NCBI GenBank assembly: GCA_027603065.1
Contig: JADGJP010000053.1
Span: forward strand, 60,018 to 124,017
Direction: 5' to 3'
Source of the DNA: Geranomyces variabilis
Taxonomy: Eukaryota; Chytridiomycota; Chytridiomycetes; Spizellomycetales; Powellomycetaceae
DNA length: 64,000 nt
This document shows, in pieces, positions 11,704-23,219 of this stretch. The number at the start of each line of letters is the position of its first letter. The stretch's first letter is position 1. The notes below the pieces were generated by a model. The model was not told where the DNA came from and ran no database searches. It saw only the letters and a list, made by a program, of their open reading frames with translations. The translations under genes were made by a program, and so were the position numbers.

Positions 11704-12429
11704 ATGGAAGCTCCCCGTGAGACACCTCCTGAGGCTGTCCGCGTCAACGTCGGGGAGCACTCTCCGCTGTTGCTGCAAGAGTCTGTCGAGCTGGTATCGA
11801 TGAGGCGCCGGTAAGCATGTTTTACAAGACCGCTGAAGTGGGAGCCGCGGACCGCCAATGCTCTTTTCTGTTCCCTTGCTACACCTAGTATCGCAAACGT
11901 TCTCGAATCACATCTTGCTCATATCCTCGTTCTCGTCCTTGTTTCGATTGATCTGCTTTGTGTTTTGATCGAAATCCTCATCTCTTTCCTCGAGCAACAA
12001 GACGCTTGCCGAGAGGGAGGCCCGGTGCCGCCGTCCCACGCAGAAGAGACGATATTTCAAAGTGTCCTCAAGGTCATCAGCTTAATCATTCTCGGCGTGT
12101 TCTGCTGCGAGCACGCCTTGCGACTCTTTGCTCTTGGCCTCGCCGACTACATTGACAATCCCCTTCACGCGTTTGATGCGGGTGTCGTCTATGGATCGTT
12201 ATTCCTTGAGATAACGCTTAAAGGCACTGCGGCCGAGTTTGCAGGCTTGTTGATTGCGGCAAGAGGCTGGAGGATTGTCAGGGTGATTGACAGCGTAGCC
12301 ACTGCAGTCAAAGTTGAAAAGGAGCAGGAGTTGCGAGCGCTCCACGAGGAGACTGAAAGGCTGCGGCAGGAATTAAGCGATATAAGAGCGGCAACGGGAT
12401 GGACTGCAGGTCCTCATGCCGTGCAATAG
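11704..12429 (+). CDS. HVCN1: Voltage-gated proton channel, Hv1/HVCN1-like (2 exons)
   Basis: Exons 11704-11810 and 11889-12429 join in frame to 215 residues, close to the compact Hv1 size. The protein is a lone voltage-sensor domain of four helices without a pore domain. S1 (about residues 44-68) contains an acidic residue in LVSIDLLCVL at the place of the Hv1 selectivity Asp. S2 includes FCCEHALRLFALG, S3 starts FDAGVVYG, and S4 reads LLIAARGWRIVRVIDSV, with the R-x-x-R-x-x-R spacing of Hv1. The C-terminal 40 residues form a heptad-like coiled coil (ELRALHEETERLRQEL), which in animal Hv1 makes the dimer. It would extrude protons across the plasma membrane on depolarisation. Confidence 0.85.
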
Positions 12430-12615
12430 ACACAAGGCCAAGGCACGATGCCAACGTCCTTTTCTGTACCACAAATGAAGCCAAATTCGGAGACTCGCCT
12501 TAACTCCGCTCGCTGAGCCTAAGGCGTGAGGGCAACATTTTGACGCGAGGCGCAGCACATGCTGAGTCATCGCAATAACTGTTCTGTTATTCCGCACCCT
12601 TTATCCCCTGCTGTC

Positions 12616-12630
12616 CTTTATATACAGACA
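12616..12630 (+). promoter_or_regulatory. TATA box of the endonuclease III gene
   Basis: A ttatatac stretch about 75 bp before the ATG at 12696 and downstream of the proton-channel stop. Confidence 0.45.
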
Positions 12631-12695
12631 CTCATCAAGACGCATAACATAGAAACAACCCCACGGTCTACATTACTGAGCCCATTCAGTACAAA

Positions 12696-13940
12696 ATGAA
12701 TACTCGCGCTGCGGCCGCAAGAGCAAGAGCCATGTTGGCTCCCTCGCCTCCGGTGAAGCTAGAAGGCGCAAGTTTACCCGCCGACTTTAGACAGCGTAAG
12801 AAAATCGCCGACAAACCTAAGAAAGAAGCGAAAGCAGCTTCGAAACGCGAACGAGATTCAACTGAAGAGCCAGTTGTGGGATCCGACAAAAAGCGGCGCA
12901 TGAAACTAGAACTTGTGGAGTCTAAACATGAACCAGATGAGAAGGGAGACCAGTCTCCCGCCGCGCGTACCTCTTCCACACATAAAAAGAAAGCCGCTCA
13001 CCTTGCCAATTACGGCACCTCTCCGTTCCCAACGTTATCGCGCCCGACCGCTGCGGCCTGCAAGCTTGTTACCGATCGTCTCGCAGAGCTTCATGGTCGG
13101 CCGCGCCGGCCGGTTGAGCTGCCTTCTAATCCGTCCGCCGCTGGCTGTGGCGCCGTACGCACCGTTCTGGATGCGCTTGTTCGAACAATTCTCTCCCAGA
13201 ACACCACTTCGGCTAATTCAACGCGGGCCTGGAAGAGCCTGGCTGATAAATTCGGCGTTGGGCGGGGAGGCGATGAGGAGATGTTTATGCGGTTACGAGC
13301 CGCGCCGGTCGAGGAGATTGAGGATGCGATCCGCTGCGGTGGCCTGGCCAAGGTTAAAAGCCGGGTCATTTGGAAAGCGGTGAACAAGACATACGAAGAG
13401 AAAGGGAGTTGCTCGTTGGAGCATTTGCGAGCTTGCGATGATGTGAGCGCCATGTCAGAGCTGATGGCGTTTGATGGAGTCGGACCAAAAACAGCGTGAG
13501 CTCAGTTTATGAATGGCAGCAGTTCATTTCTTGTGTCATCCTACTTATTGGCCCCCTTTTTTGTTTTCAGATCTTGCGTGTTGCTTTTCTGCCTGTCTCG
13601 CCCTTCATTCGCTGTAGACACTCACGTATTCCGCATTTCCAAATCCCTGGGCTGGGTTCCACCTCGTGCAAATCGGGAACAAGCGCAAGCTCATCTTGAG
13701 ACTATGGTCCCGCCAGACCTTAAGTATGCACTCCACTGTCTCCTTGTGACCCATGGCAAGACGTGCGCAAGCTGCGGCGCGCGTTCAGTCGCGAAACAGA
13801 AGGGGGCTTGTCCGCTAAAGGGGCTGCGCGGAGGCGCCGACGTCAAAGAACCTGAGCACGGAGGCGATGCTCAAGAACTGAGTGAAACGGAGGAGATTGA
13901 GGAAAAGACAGAGACACCTAGGCAATATCACGGAATATAA
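12696..13940 (+). CDS. Endonuclease III-type DNA glycosylase/AP lyase (2 exons)
   Basis: A base-excision-repair glycosylase of the HhH-GPD superfamily. Exons 12696-13495 and 13571-13940 join in frame to 389 residues. A basic, Lys-rich N-terminal 100 residues could hold nuclear localisation signals. The fold includes LVRTILSQNTTSANS, the helix-hairpin-helix LMAFDGVGPKTA with the catalytic Lys, and VDTHVFRIS with the catalytic Asp, so it should be bifunctional. The iron-sulphur region is unusual: C-x2-C-x11-C instead of the bacterial C-x6-C-x2-C-x5-C. A disordered acidic tail follows. The intron (13496-13570) splits the hairpin right after GPKTA. Closest known types are Nth and fungal HhH-GPD proteins. 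Confidence 0.85.
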
Positions 13941-14066
13941 TACATCTATAACGTCCTGCTCATAGTTCTTATTGATCATTCACGCCGGCGTCGTGCTGTT
14001 GACAATACTTCGAGAATGACAGAGAATGAGAATAACACGCACCGGGAGAAAAAGAAAATATGACTG

Positions 14067-14139
14067 TGCGAAGTGGGAGGATCGAACTCCCGACCTTGAG
14101 ATTATGAGACTCACGCTCTGCCAACTGAGCCAACTTCGC
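14067..14139 (-). tRNA. tRNA-Met (CAU), second identical copy
   Basis: On the minus strand, the same 73-nt sequence as the copy at 8914-8986, including the acceptor stem, CAT anticodon and T arm. An A-rich stretch just below 14067 gives the T-run terminator on the transcribed strand. The two copies are 5.1 kb apart in inverted orientation. Confidence 0.95.
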
Positions 14140-14369
14140 TTCATGTATGCCACTATCAACATGGACTTGATGACCATATAACTAATATCTCAACCTATCT
14201 TGGTGAGCTGGGAAGAACTGCAAGAAGCAAAGAAGGGTGTGTGATGCGATGAGCGAGTAAGAACGGGGTCAGCGGGGGCCGGGGACAAAGTGGAGATCGT
14301 CGCGCGTCGTGTGGTACTTTTGTATGACAGAACGAGCGCGCCAATCGTTTCTGTACAAACGCTTTTGCC

Positions 14370-15593
14370 ATGATCCTCTCCCCGCGACTCAAAGAGAACG
14401 CTAAGTTACCTCCCGTGCTAACTTCTGTTCACGGCAAAGAGGTGAATCTTGTGCACCTCGCTCGTGATTTCAACGTGATAGTTATTACGTTAAAAGTAAA
14501 AAAGGACGGCTGCGCGGGGTGTCGCTTTGGTTCAGCTGCGCGTAAAGCTTACCTTCCCCGCTTCTTTCTGGAAAAGGCTCCCTGGTGTCCGGTGTGCCCA
14601 ACTCTGCTTCTCGTTTTATCTTTCCTTGGCCTCGAGCAACCGACGGGCAGTGGAGTAGCACAATGGGTGGACCCTTTTACCGGCGGCACACGCAGAGTCA
14701 CCGCTCAAAGTCAACGGTTCAACAACCTCCTCCTTGGACGTGACACACATTTTCTCATACTGTGTCCCGGATCGGCCGAGGCGCTGAGCGACATAGCCTC
14801 TAAGAGCGGTTGGGATGACGTTTCCAACGCATCGTTTGTTGCCGACGTGGACTGGTCGATCACTGATGGACTAGGTCTCCGCATGGCGGCCGGCGCTTGG
14901 CCTTCCACGCTTCTTCTGCAAGCTGATCTGAGCGTGCACACAATTCAAATCGGGAGAGCCCCTGGATTTTACGGAGATCATGAGCTCATGGCGGCGCTAG
15001 GAGCGATCAGGCGCGACCAGGAGCTCCGCGCAGTAATGTCCCTCAAGCAAGGTCGAATGCTGGCCCGGAAGCTCAACAATGCATGCTTGGCCGCCACCCG
15101 ATACGACTACCCTGGGCGAGACAAATTACCCATTGAACTCTTAACTTCTGTGATGAAAGCCGTCGCGTGGACCGAGCTGATGTCTATCGCAGCAGCGAAC
15201 ATACTGGCCCCTCCAGCGAGAGCGGTGGCTTCCTCGCCACTCCATGCTGCGGCCTGTGCTTGCAAATCATGGCGCTATGTCGCGCTGTCCACGGGACTCG
15301 ACATTCTGCAAACGCACACCCACCGTGTCGACTCTTTGCTCGCCCACGATCCCGCAACTGGCAGCCCCGTTGCATGTGGGGGAACGGCGGCCTGGGGTTA
15401 CCCGGACGCTGTGACTCCACCCAGGGCTGCGGTCTTGCAGCTTGAAAGGGAAGTGCATGCACTCGTACGCTTGATAATGTGGCTAAGTGCTATCTTTCGG
15501 CGTTTGGGCGACATCAAAGCGACCTTGCAGCGGCCAGACGGTCCCGAAACCCTAAACACAGCAGCTGCCGACTTGCCTCTCTGCGCTTCGTGA
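14370..15593 (+). CDS. Thioredoxin-fold protein with F-box-like C-terminus
   Basis: Reading starts at ATG 14370. An in-frame 81-nt intron at 14496-14576 (GTAAAA...AAAAG) is likely, because its removal joins VIVITLK directly to APWCPVCP, a thioredoxin/peroxiredoxin-like strand followed by a C-x2-C motif. The spliced product would be about 380 residues; without splicing, 407. Residues 50-190 look like a peroxiredoxin-type domain (FLILCPGSAEAL...WPSTLLLQADL). Around residue 220 comes KLPIELLTSVMKAVAW and later ACACKSWRYVAL, which resembles a split F-box. An F-box would link it to SKP1, also encoded in this window. The redox substrate is unknown, and the combination may be specific to zoosporic fungi (inference). 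Confidence 0.55.
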   Translation: MILSPRLKENAKLPPVLTSVHGKEVNLVHLARDFNVIVITLKVKKDGCAGCRFGSAARKAYLPRFFLEKAPWCPVCPTLLLVLSFLGLEQPTGSGVAQWVDPFTGGTRRVTAQSQRFNNLLLGRDTHFLILCPGSAEALSDIASKSGWDDVSNASFVADVDWSITDGLGLRMAAGAWPSTLLLQADLSVHTIQIGRAPGFYGDHELMAALGAIRRDQELRAVMSLKQGRMLARKLNNACLAATRYDYPGRDKLPIELLTSVMKAVAWTELMSIAAANILAPPARAVASSPLHAAACACKSWRYVALSTGLDILQTHTHRVDSLLAHDPATGSPVACGGTAAWGYPDAVTPPRAAVLQLEREVHALVRLIMWLSAIFRRLGDIKATLQRPDGPETLNTAAADLPLCAS

Positions 15594-15904
15594 AAGGTTC
15601 ACATGCTAAGCTGGGGTACTTGCAGTCTCTTTCGAGTACTTCGGTGCAAAAGTTCCTATGCCACATATTGTTACTACAAATACAGCTAGCCTGAATCTTG
15701 GCATTGAATCTGACGCCTTTTCTCGTGATTTGGCGGCCGGCGGAGAGGCCGAAGGGAGGGTGGATGGGGTGGTCGGGCTGTCGAAAAAAACGGCCAACCG
15801 GTCGGTGGCGGTGCATTTCATTTGATGGCCACGTTCTTTCTGCGCGCACTGACTTTCTCCTCTTTCTTTGCCGACATTTTGCTTCCATAACCAACGCTGC
15901 CCGC
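15594..15904. other. Intergenic, ELP1 upstream region
   Basis: About 310 bp. The ELP1 frame stays open upstream to 15698, but the first ATG that gives a conserved N-terminus is at 15905. No other gene was seen. Confidence 0.4.
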
Positions 15905-18900
15905 ATGCGGAGTCTCTTTCTTCTATCCGAGGCCCGCGCGGCGCTGTTCCCCGCAGGTGCAGCTTTCGCCGATGGTCCGCGCTGGCTGACTACGATCGAC
16001 ACAGAGACCGCAGCTGCATTTATCTCGGTTGGGTCCGCGGCACAAAGTACGGTTTACCGTGTCGCGTCCGACAGCTCCGTAGCCGAAGTGGCCAGCTTCC
16101 CAAATGGAGTCCACGAGACCACCGCACCGTATGAAATTGTTGGGCTGCAATACCTTCCAGAGTCGCAGGCATTGTGTGTCTGCCTCGCCGGAGGCGACAT
16201 AGTGCTCATTCGCACTGACGACGTGCACGACGATGCTTATGACGACCTTCCGCAGGAAGTCGTCGGGACGGTTGACTCGGGCATTCTGAGCATGGAGTGG
16301 AGTCCGGACCACGAGCTTGTCATCATAGTCACAGGAACGGGGACTCTGTTGGAAATGACGAAAGACTTTGACGTTATCACCGAGGTGCCGATCCACGTCG
16401 AGGCGACGGGAGAGGCCACTCAAGTCAACGTTGGATGGGGCCGAAAAGAGACGCAGTTTCACGGCTCAGAAGGCAAGCAGGCTGCACAGAAACCTGCTGT
16501 TTCGCTTGCTGGCAAGCTACTCTCTGATGCTGACGACCTCCGGCCGCGAATATCATGGCGTGGGGATGGTGCCTACTTTGCATGCTCGGCGGTCGATCCA
16601 AACGGTGAACGCCGCGTTGTGCGCATGTATGACCGCGAGTGCGTGCTGCAGTACACGAGCGAGCTTGTGCCAAAGCTGGAGCATGCATTGGCATGGCGGC
16701 CTTCGGGCAATTTGATTGCAGCCACCCAGCAGCTTCCGCATCGACACGACGTGGTCTTTTTTGAGAAAAATGGCCTCAGACACGGAGAATTTGCTCTGCG
16801 AGATAAGAATGCCGTGGTGGTCGAAATGGCATGGAACCTTGACTCGACGGCTTTGGCGGTCTGGCTCATGTTTCCGGAGGCGGAGATTGTGTCATCATGT
16901 GTGCAAGTGTGGACCATGATGAACTACCACTGGTACTTAAAGCAAGAAGTTCGCCCCACCTCTCAAGGGGACAGCATCGCTGGCGTAAACTGGGATCCGG
17001 AGCGCGCGCTTCGACTTCATATCGTAACGCGAAGCGGTTTCTATCGGCGACTGGATTACGCCGCTGACAACTTTATCAGCAGCTCCCTCGCGGGCGATAA
17101 CCCAGCCACTGTTGCCGTAGTTGATGGCGTATCATTGCTCTTGACGCCTTTCAGGCATCTGAATGTCCCGCCACCGATGAGCGCTTTGCAGATCTCTCTC
17201 CCGGCCCCTGTTGCATACGCGACTTTCGGACCGGGATCCGCAGGTGACGATCTTGCCGTGTTGCTCTGCGACTCAACGGTTCATCTGTTCACAAGCGGTA
17301 GCGTCTCTAAACCGGTCAAAGCCCCAGCACTCGTCGGCTCGTTTTCCCTGGCGATCGAAGATCAAACCATGACATACCGCCAGCTGGTGTGGGTTGCTGC
17401 ATCAAAAGTAGCAGCTATCGCCTATAATGAGGAGGCAGGCGCAGATTCCGTGGTAATCCTGTCACTCGACGTTTCGAGCGTCTCCGGCATTTCCGTCACC
17501 AGCCGTCGCGAGGTCTGTTTTGCCCGCGATGCGAGTACGCGCACCTTATCACGGCTGGAGTATAGCATTTCATTGGGGATCTTGTACGCACAGGGTGCTG
17601 ATGGTCAGATTGCCGAGATTGACATTAATGAAGAAGCAGCAACTCTGCAAATGCGGGCGGGCCTTCCAACGATGTGCCCGTGGGTCGCTGTCGTGGATTT
17701 CGCTCCACAGCTCGCGGAAGAGACTCAACGTGACCGCGTTTACGTCGGCCTCAGTGAACGCAACAAGCTGTATGCCAACGCGGCTCTCATCGCCGCTGAT
17801 TGCACCTCTTTTTACCTGCACAACGACTTTTTGATCTTCACTACTTTCACCCATGCCGCTCGCTTCGTTGACCTCAACTGTCCGGCCTCCGAGTTTAAGA
17901 TTACAGACGCGTCTGCCGCCGCATCTGCATTCGACGAACACTTCCGCCGTGTCGAACGCGGGTCCAAGATAGTTATCGCTGTCCCGAGTGACACCTCGCT
18001 CGTGCTGCAGATGCCTCGAGGCAACTTAGAAACAGTCTATCCGCGTGCCTTGGTCCTCGCGGCCATACGTCGCGCTATCGTCGGAGTGGACTACCGTACG
18101 GCATTTGTGCTGTGCAGGAAGCATCGGATTGACATGAATTTCTTGGTTGATTGCGATCGAGCTGGGTTCGAAGCACACGCTGAACAATTTGTGCGGGACA
18201 TTGCAGACCCGGACTACCTCAACTTGTTCGTTTCAAGCTTGAGAGATGAGGACGTCACACTCACTATGTACGCAGGAGTGAAAACAAACGCAACTACTGC
18301 CCCGATGATTCCGACGGGAGCGCAAGCGTCGCAGCTCTCGACATATCAGCTCAAAAAGCTCGGACGTGTGGATGGCAAGGTCAATAGTATTTGCGACATG
18401 GTCCGGACGGCATTGGAAACTGTGGACGCCCCACGCTATGTGCACTCAATCTTGACTACCGATGTGAAGAAAACTCCTCCGGATCTCGAAACGGCCATGC
18501 GTCGCATTCTCACAATCAAACGTAGTGGCTCGGCTGACGCTGCTGACGCTGCGCTGAAATACGTCATTTTCCTTGCTGATGTGGACAAGCTATACGACGT
18601 AGCGCTGGGAATGTACGACTTTCCTCTCGCCCTCATGGTCGCGCAACACAGTCAAAAGGACCCGCGCGAGTATCTACCATTTTTGTCTGAGCTGCAGAAG
18701 TTAGAGACGAACTATCAGCGTTTCCGTATCGACGATCACCTCGGTAAGCGCGAAACAGCCCTGGCTCACCTTGCTAAAGCTGGTGAGGAGCACTACAGTG
18801 CATGTCTGGCATATGCGGAACGGCACGGTATTTACAAGGCGGCACTGCGGGTGTTCAAGAGTGATCCCGTGAAGCGCCGCGATGCACTGCGCTTGTACGC

Positions 18901-20058
18901 TGTGGACTTGGATCAGCGGTCAGAATACGCTGACGCGGCGCTTCTGTACCACGCGGCTGGCGACGACCGTCTCGCAATTGCGAGCTACGTTCGCGCATGC
19001 ATGTGGCGCGAAGCCTTTGCATTGGCTCCCCGTGCAGAATTCTCAAAAGCCGAGACCGTGTCAATGGCTGTCGATCTTGCTGATGAGCTTGCACGGCGAA
19101 CACAGTTTTCTGATGCGGCACGCGTGCTCCAGGAGCACGCTGGGCGCGCGGAGGAAGCTGTGCGCGTGTTGGTCCAGGGCGGGCAGTGGTCGGAGGCAGA
19201 GCGTGTCGCGTGCGCGACTGGCAATGAAGCGATGCTCGATTCCTGCGTAGCACCCGGCGTAAGAGAAGCATTCGACCGCGCGCTCGACGAAGTGCGGGAT
19301 ATGTCAGCAGAGGTGGATAAACGCGTAGACCGGCTTTCTCGATTCCGCGAGGAAAAGACGAGACTTCTGGCGCAGGCTCTCGCGCGAGGCGGCGATGACG
19401 AGGGCGAGAATGACTCGCGGCTGGACGATATTGACATGTTTTCTGACACGACCAGCATGGCAACCACTCGGATAACGGGTCGGTCGGACTATACTGGCCG
19501 CACCGGCCTTACGAGCATGGGTTCGCATGCCACCACGCGCACCGCACGGACCAAGAAGGGCAAGCGGAAAGCAGAGATGAAGCGTAACACGGGACGGGAT
19601 AAGGCTTTTGAGGACGAGTATTTGGTCAAATGCTTACGCGGGCTGATTGAGAGGTCCAACAATATGCGACGTAAGTTATCATCCCGCTCATCCGTCATTT
19701 CCCGAAGTGCGTGATGCGGCCCAAAAATTTTATATGCTAACCAATTTATTTTATAGCCGACATCCTGGCTCTTGTCCGCGCCCTCCTTGTCCACGACCGG
19801 GAAGACGATGCGCGAACCATTCAGCACGCGTTCCGGGACCTAGTCGCAAAGCTCGCTGGCCGCATGGATGAAATCTTTCGTCCCGACCCGCCCGGCTGGC
19901 GCGTGAGTGACGTTGAGACGATGGAGGAGTACAAAGCGAGGGTATTGGATAGAGCAGGAAACGAGCTCGCGGTTCCGCCACCGCCGCCGCCGGGACGCGC
20001 GGCTGACCCGCCCCCAAAGCTTAGCGATGCGCAGTATGGAGTGCCCATTTTGGATTAG
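15905..20058 (+). CDS. ELP1: Elongator complex protein 1 (2 exons)
   Basis: ELP1 (IKI3/IKAP) is the scaffold of Elongator, which adds carboxymethyl groups to wobble uridines of tRNAs in the cytoplasm. Exons 15905-19670 and 19757-20058 join in frame to about 1355 residues, the normal family length. The first 700 residues form the WD40-like propellers (for example FACSAVDPNGERRVVRMYDR). Helical TPR-like repeats follow, with the conserved HLGKRETALAHLAKAGEEHY. Near residue 1210 comes the basic tRNA-binding segment RTARTKKGKRKAEMKR, followed by FEDEYLVKCL. The intron carries a GCTAACC branch-like site. The gene ends 57 bp from the end of the convergent AFG2B gene. Confidence 0.95.
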
Positions 20059-20114
20059 ACACCTGAAATAAGTTTTAGGCCAAGTATGGAAGATTGACTC
20101 TCAATATCAGCTTT

Positions 20115-23100
20115 CTAAATGTCGGAGTCTTCCACCCCTTTTCCGAACACTTTTGAGAACGCCCGATACTGCTCCAGCATTTCGTCTGACAGCGTCGGCT
20201 TCAGTCCGGCAAGTGCGGCTTCAAAATGCCGCAATGACTAGAAGGGAATGGAAATGAGACAAACGGCCACTTTGCGTTATACACACCCTAGATCGGTCTT
20301 ACTTACCACCATACCCGCGACTCCTCGGCCCTCTCGCAACGCTTCCATTGCCGCCTCTCGGCACACAGCCTTGAGATCTGCACCTGTGAAGCGCGGCCCC
20401 GTAACAGCAGGACTTGCAAGCCTTGCGAGGTCAATATCGGGACCGAGAGGGAGCGTCCGCGTGTACATTTTGAGAATTTGCAATCTCGCAGCATCGTCTG
20501 GTGGCGGTACATATATGACCTTGTCGAAGCGGCCTGGGCGGAGCAGCGCGGCGTCGATAAGATCCGGTCGGTTCGTGGCTCCCTGCGACCAAGAATTCGT
20601 TGAGAAGAGACGCTTTCTTTTTAGCGAGAGCGTATTTTGGTCAGTCATGAACACAGCACAAGGTACGCACCACGACCAAAACGTCCTTTGCCGTCTCGAC
20701 GCCGTCCATCTCATTCAGGAGTGCTGACAGCACGCGTTCCTGTACCGAGTCACCTTTTCCGCCGCCACCGCTGGAACCGAGTCCGCGTTTTCCAACGATA
20801 GCGTCAACTTCGTCAAAAAACACCACGGATGGTGCGCCCGATCGTGCACGCTGAAATGTTGCTCGTACTGCAAGTGGTGTAAATATTTAAGTGAACTGCC
20901 CGCATATATGGGATGTAGGAACGCGTTCATGTGCATACTTGCTTGTTCCGAATCTCCGACAAAAGGAGAATACAGCGCTGCGCCGTTTAGTGACAGAAAC
21001 GTTGCGCCAGATGTCGCAGCAATGATCTGAATGCAAAGAAGCTTTAGTCGTACGGCGCAAAACCTTTGAAAACCTGGCAAATGAGGTATTTACCTTAACC
21101 AATGTCGTCTTGCTGCAGCCGGGCGGGCCATACAGCAGTACGCCTCGCGGCGGCCGCAAGCCCAGCCTTTGGAATGTTGCCTTGTGCTGCAGCGGCCACT
21201 CAACCGCCTGCCTCAGGCGCTTCTTAACACCCTCAAGCCCGCCAACATCATTCCATGTCAAACGCTCGACGGACACGCTAGCTCCGCGCTGTGTTGACGG
21301 ACCGCCAAGATGCGCAAGGGCGGCTACAAAGCACGCATGGTTGACCTCATTGAGCGCAGGCTGGATGGCACCAGGCGCGCTGGTGCTGCCGCCGCGAACA
21401 GCTATGAGGGCAGCTTCACGGCTAAGAGCTGCAAGGTCGGCGCCGACATAGCCGTTCGTAGCGGCCGCAAGGGCCGGGATATCGACGTCATCAGCGAGAG
21501 GGAGGGATTTGCAAGTGGAGGCAAGAATTGCAAGCCGGGCGGACGCGCTTGGCACGTCAATCGCAACCTCTCGATCGAATCTTCCGGGTCGCCTTAACGC
21601 TGCATCGATTGCGTTTGGCTTGTTTGTCGCGCCAATCACTATCAGTGATCCTCGTCCAGACATCCCGTCCATCAAAGTCAATAGCTGCGCAACGACGCGA
21701 CTCTCATGTGTCCGCGCAGATTCTCGCCGCGGCGTGAGTGCGTCCATTTCGTCAATAAACAATATGCATGGAGACGACGACGATGACGGCCCTTGCGCTT
21801 CACGAAACTTTTCTCGCAGTCGCTCTTCACTCTCGCCTTGGTAAGCGCCGAGAACCTCAGGACCATTAATGGTAACCATTCGCGCTCCGCACGCCCGCGC
21901 TACGCTTGAAACGAGATACGTTTTGCCTACGCCAGGTGGGCCATGGAGAAGCACACCTAGATAGAGGCTGTATTAGTAGATGATTTCGTCTCATTCAACT
22001 TGTATTTTCGCTCTACCTTTGGGAGGCTCAATTCCTAAGGTCGCGATCATGTCCGGGTATAATAAGGGATATGTGATAATGTCCATCAGGCCACGATATG
22101 CTGATTCCAACCCCGGAAGCGTCTCCACGCTTGCGTCCGGTCGCAAATTCGTGGCCGACGCAAGTTTAAGGTTTCCCAAAAGTGCCGTGAGATCGCCGAG
22201 GGAGTCTGCACCCGCTGGTGACGAGCGGAGGTCCGTCGCAGACGCAAGATTGAGACCCGCAAGATTTTTAGTGAGATCGCTAAGTGAATCGGATGGAGTA
22301 GCTGCAATCTGGCCTTGCGGGAGCTTGTCCGACTCCAAATCCAAGCGTGTGGCCTTGATGATTAGCACTTCCTGGCATGGCGGATGAACATCCAGAATCT
22401 GCAAAACGGGCCAACGCTTAGCATATGTACTCGGGAGCATAAGCTGACAAGCATAAGCCAAACCGCCTATGGCCTCACCTTGATGTCGAGCCCGGTGGAG
22501 CGTCCAACTGTACATCCACGCGACACCAGCAGGCCGACCAGTAATGCACGAGCGGCAACACGTTTGGCCTGACTTTCAGCTGCCCGAAAGGCAGGAAAGG
22601 CAACCGTTTCATCAATATGCCCTGCCGTTGCGATGGTTACGGATATCCGAACGCGCGATGCATGGACATAGGGCTTGGTAACTTTCTCGAGAACGCCTTT
22701 TGCGACAAGCTGCAGAATGAGCTTAGAGACTGTGGCACCACAATCCATCAAATCTAAGTTTACATTGCGTTCGTTTGAGTGACTCGCTGGCAAGAGCTCC
22801 ATCGTCGCTATCTATATGCCGCCCGGTGACCAGCGAATCGGCTTGGCAGTAGGTCCAATCTGCGCAGGTTGATAGCGAGGGCCAAACTCTACAATAATGC
22901 ACTTCCTAACCAGTGCTGCTGCCATAAGTAAAGAAAAACAACGGATGTCTACGCAGGCGGCCGAGTCGTTTACCTCTGAGGCAGTATGAACCCTGACCCA
23001 GTCGTCCGGACGCAGAAGTTTGGAGCTGAGGAGGCCGGAAGCAATGCGACACCGTGCAGAGCCAACATCGAGAGAAGCGGGCGAAGCCAGAAGCAGCAAG

Positions 23101-23219
23101 AGTGGCAGCGGCAGCTCTGCTAGTGCAGGCATGAAGGCGAGGTGGATCGCAGACTCAACGTCGGCGACTTGCGCATCACGGTCGACCTTGCGAGAACGCG
23201 CGAAGACGAGACGGAGCAT
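20115..23219 (-). CDS. AFG2B: AFG2B/SPATA5L1-like double AAA ATPase (9 exons)
   Basis: A type II AAA ATPase; AFG2-family members recycle assembly factors from pre-60S ribosomes in the cytoplasm. Minus-strand exons are 23219-22974, 22905-22764, 22729-22479, 22398-22017, 21956-21094, 21026-20939, 20867-20671, 20582-20307 and 20237-20115, about 855 residues. The D1 domain has Walker [12 protein letters not shown] and Walker [12 protein letters not shown]2 has Walker [16 protein letters not shown], then [12 protein letters not shown] and Walker [21 protein letters not shown] and SPFVGDSE favour the SPATA5L1 branch over AFG2A. The N-domain is divergent, and exon 4 holds a tandem duplication of about 28 residues. 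The intron 22763-22730 is only 34 nt and is the least certain junction. Confidence 0.85.

Noticed and set aside
15698-15904. Upstream extension of ELP1
   Set aside because: The frame is open but lacks a conserved sequence or a good start; the ATG at 15905 matches the family N-terminus.
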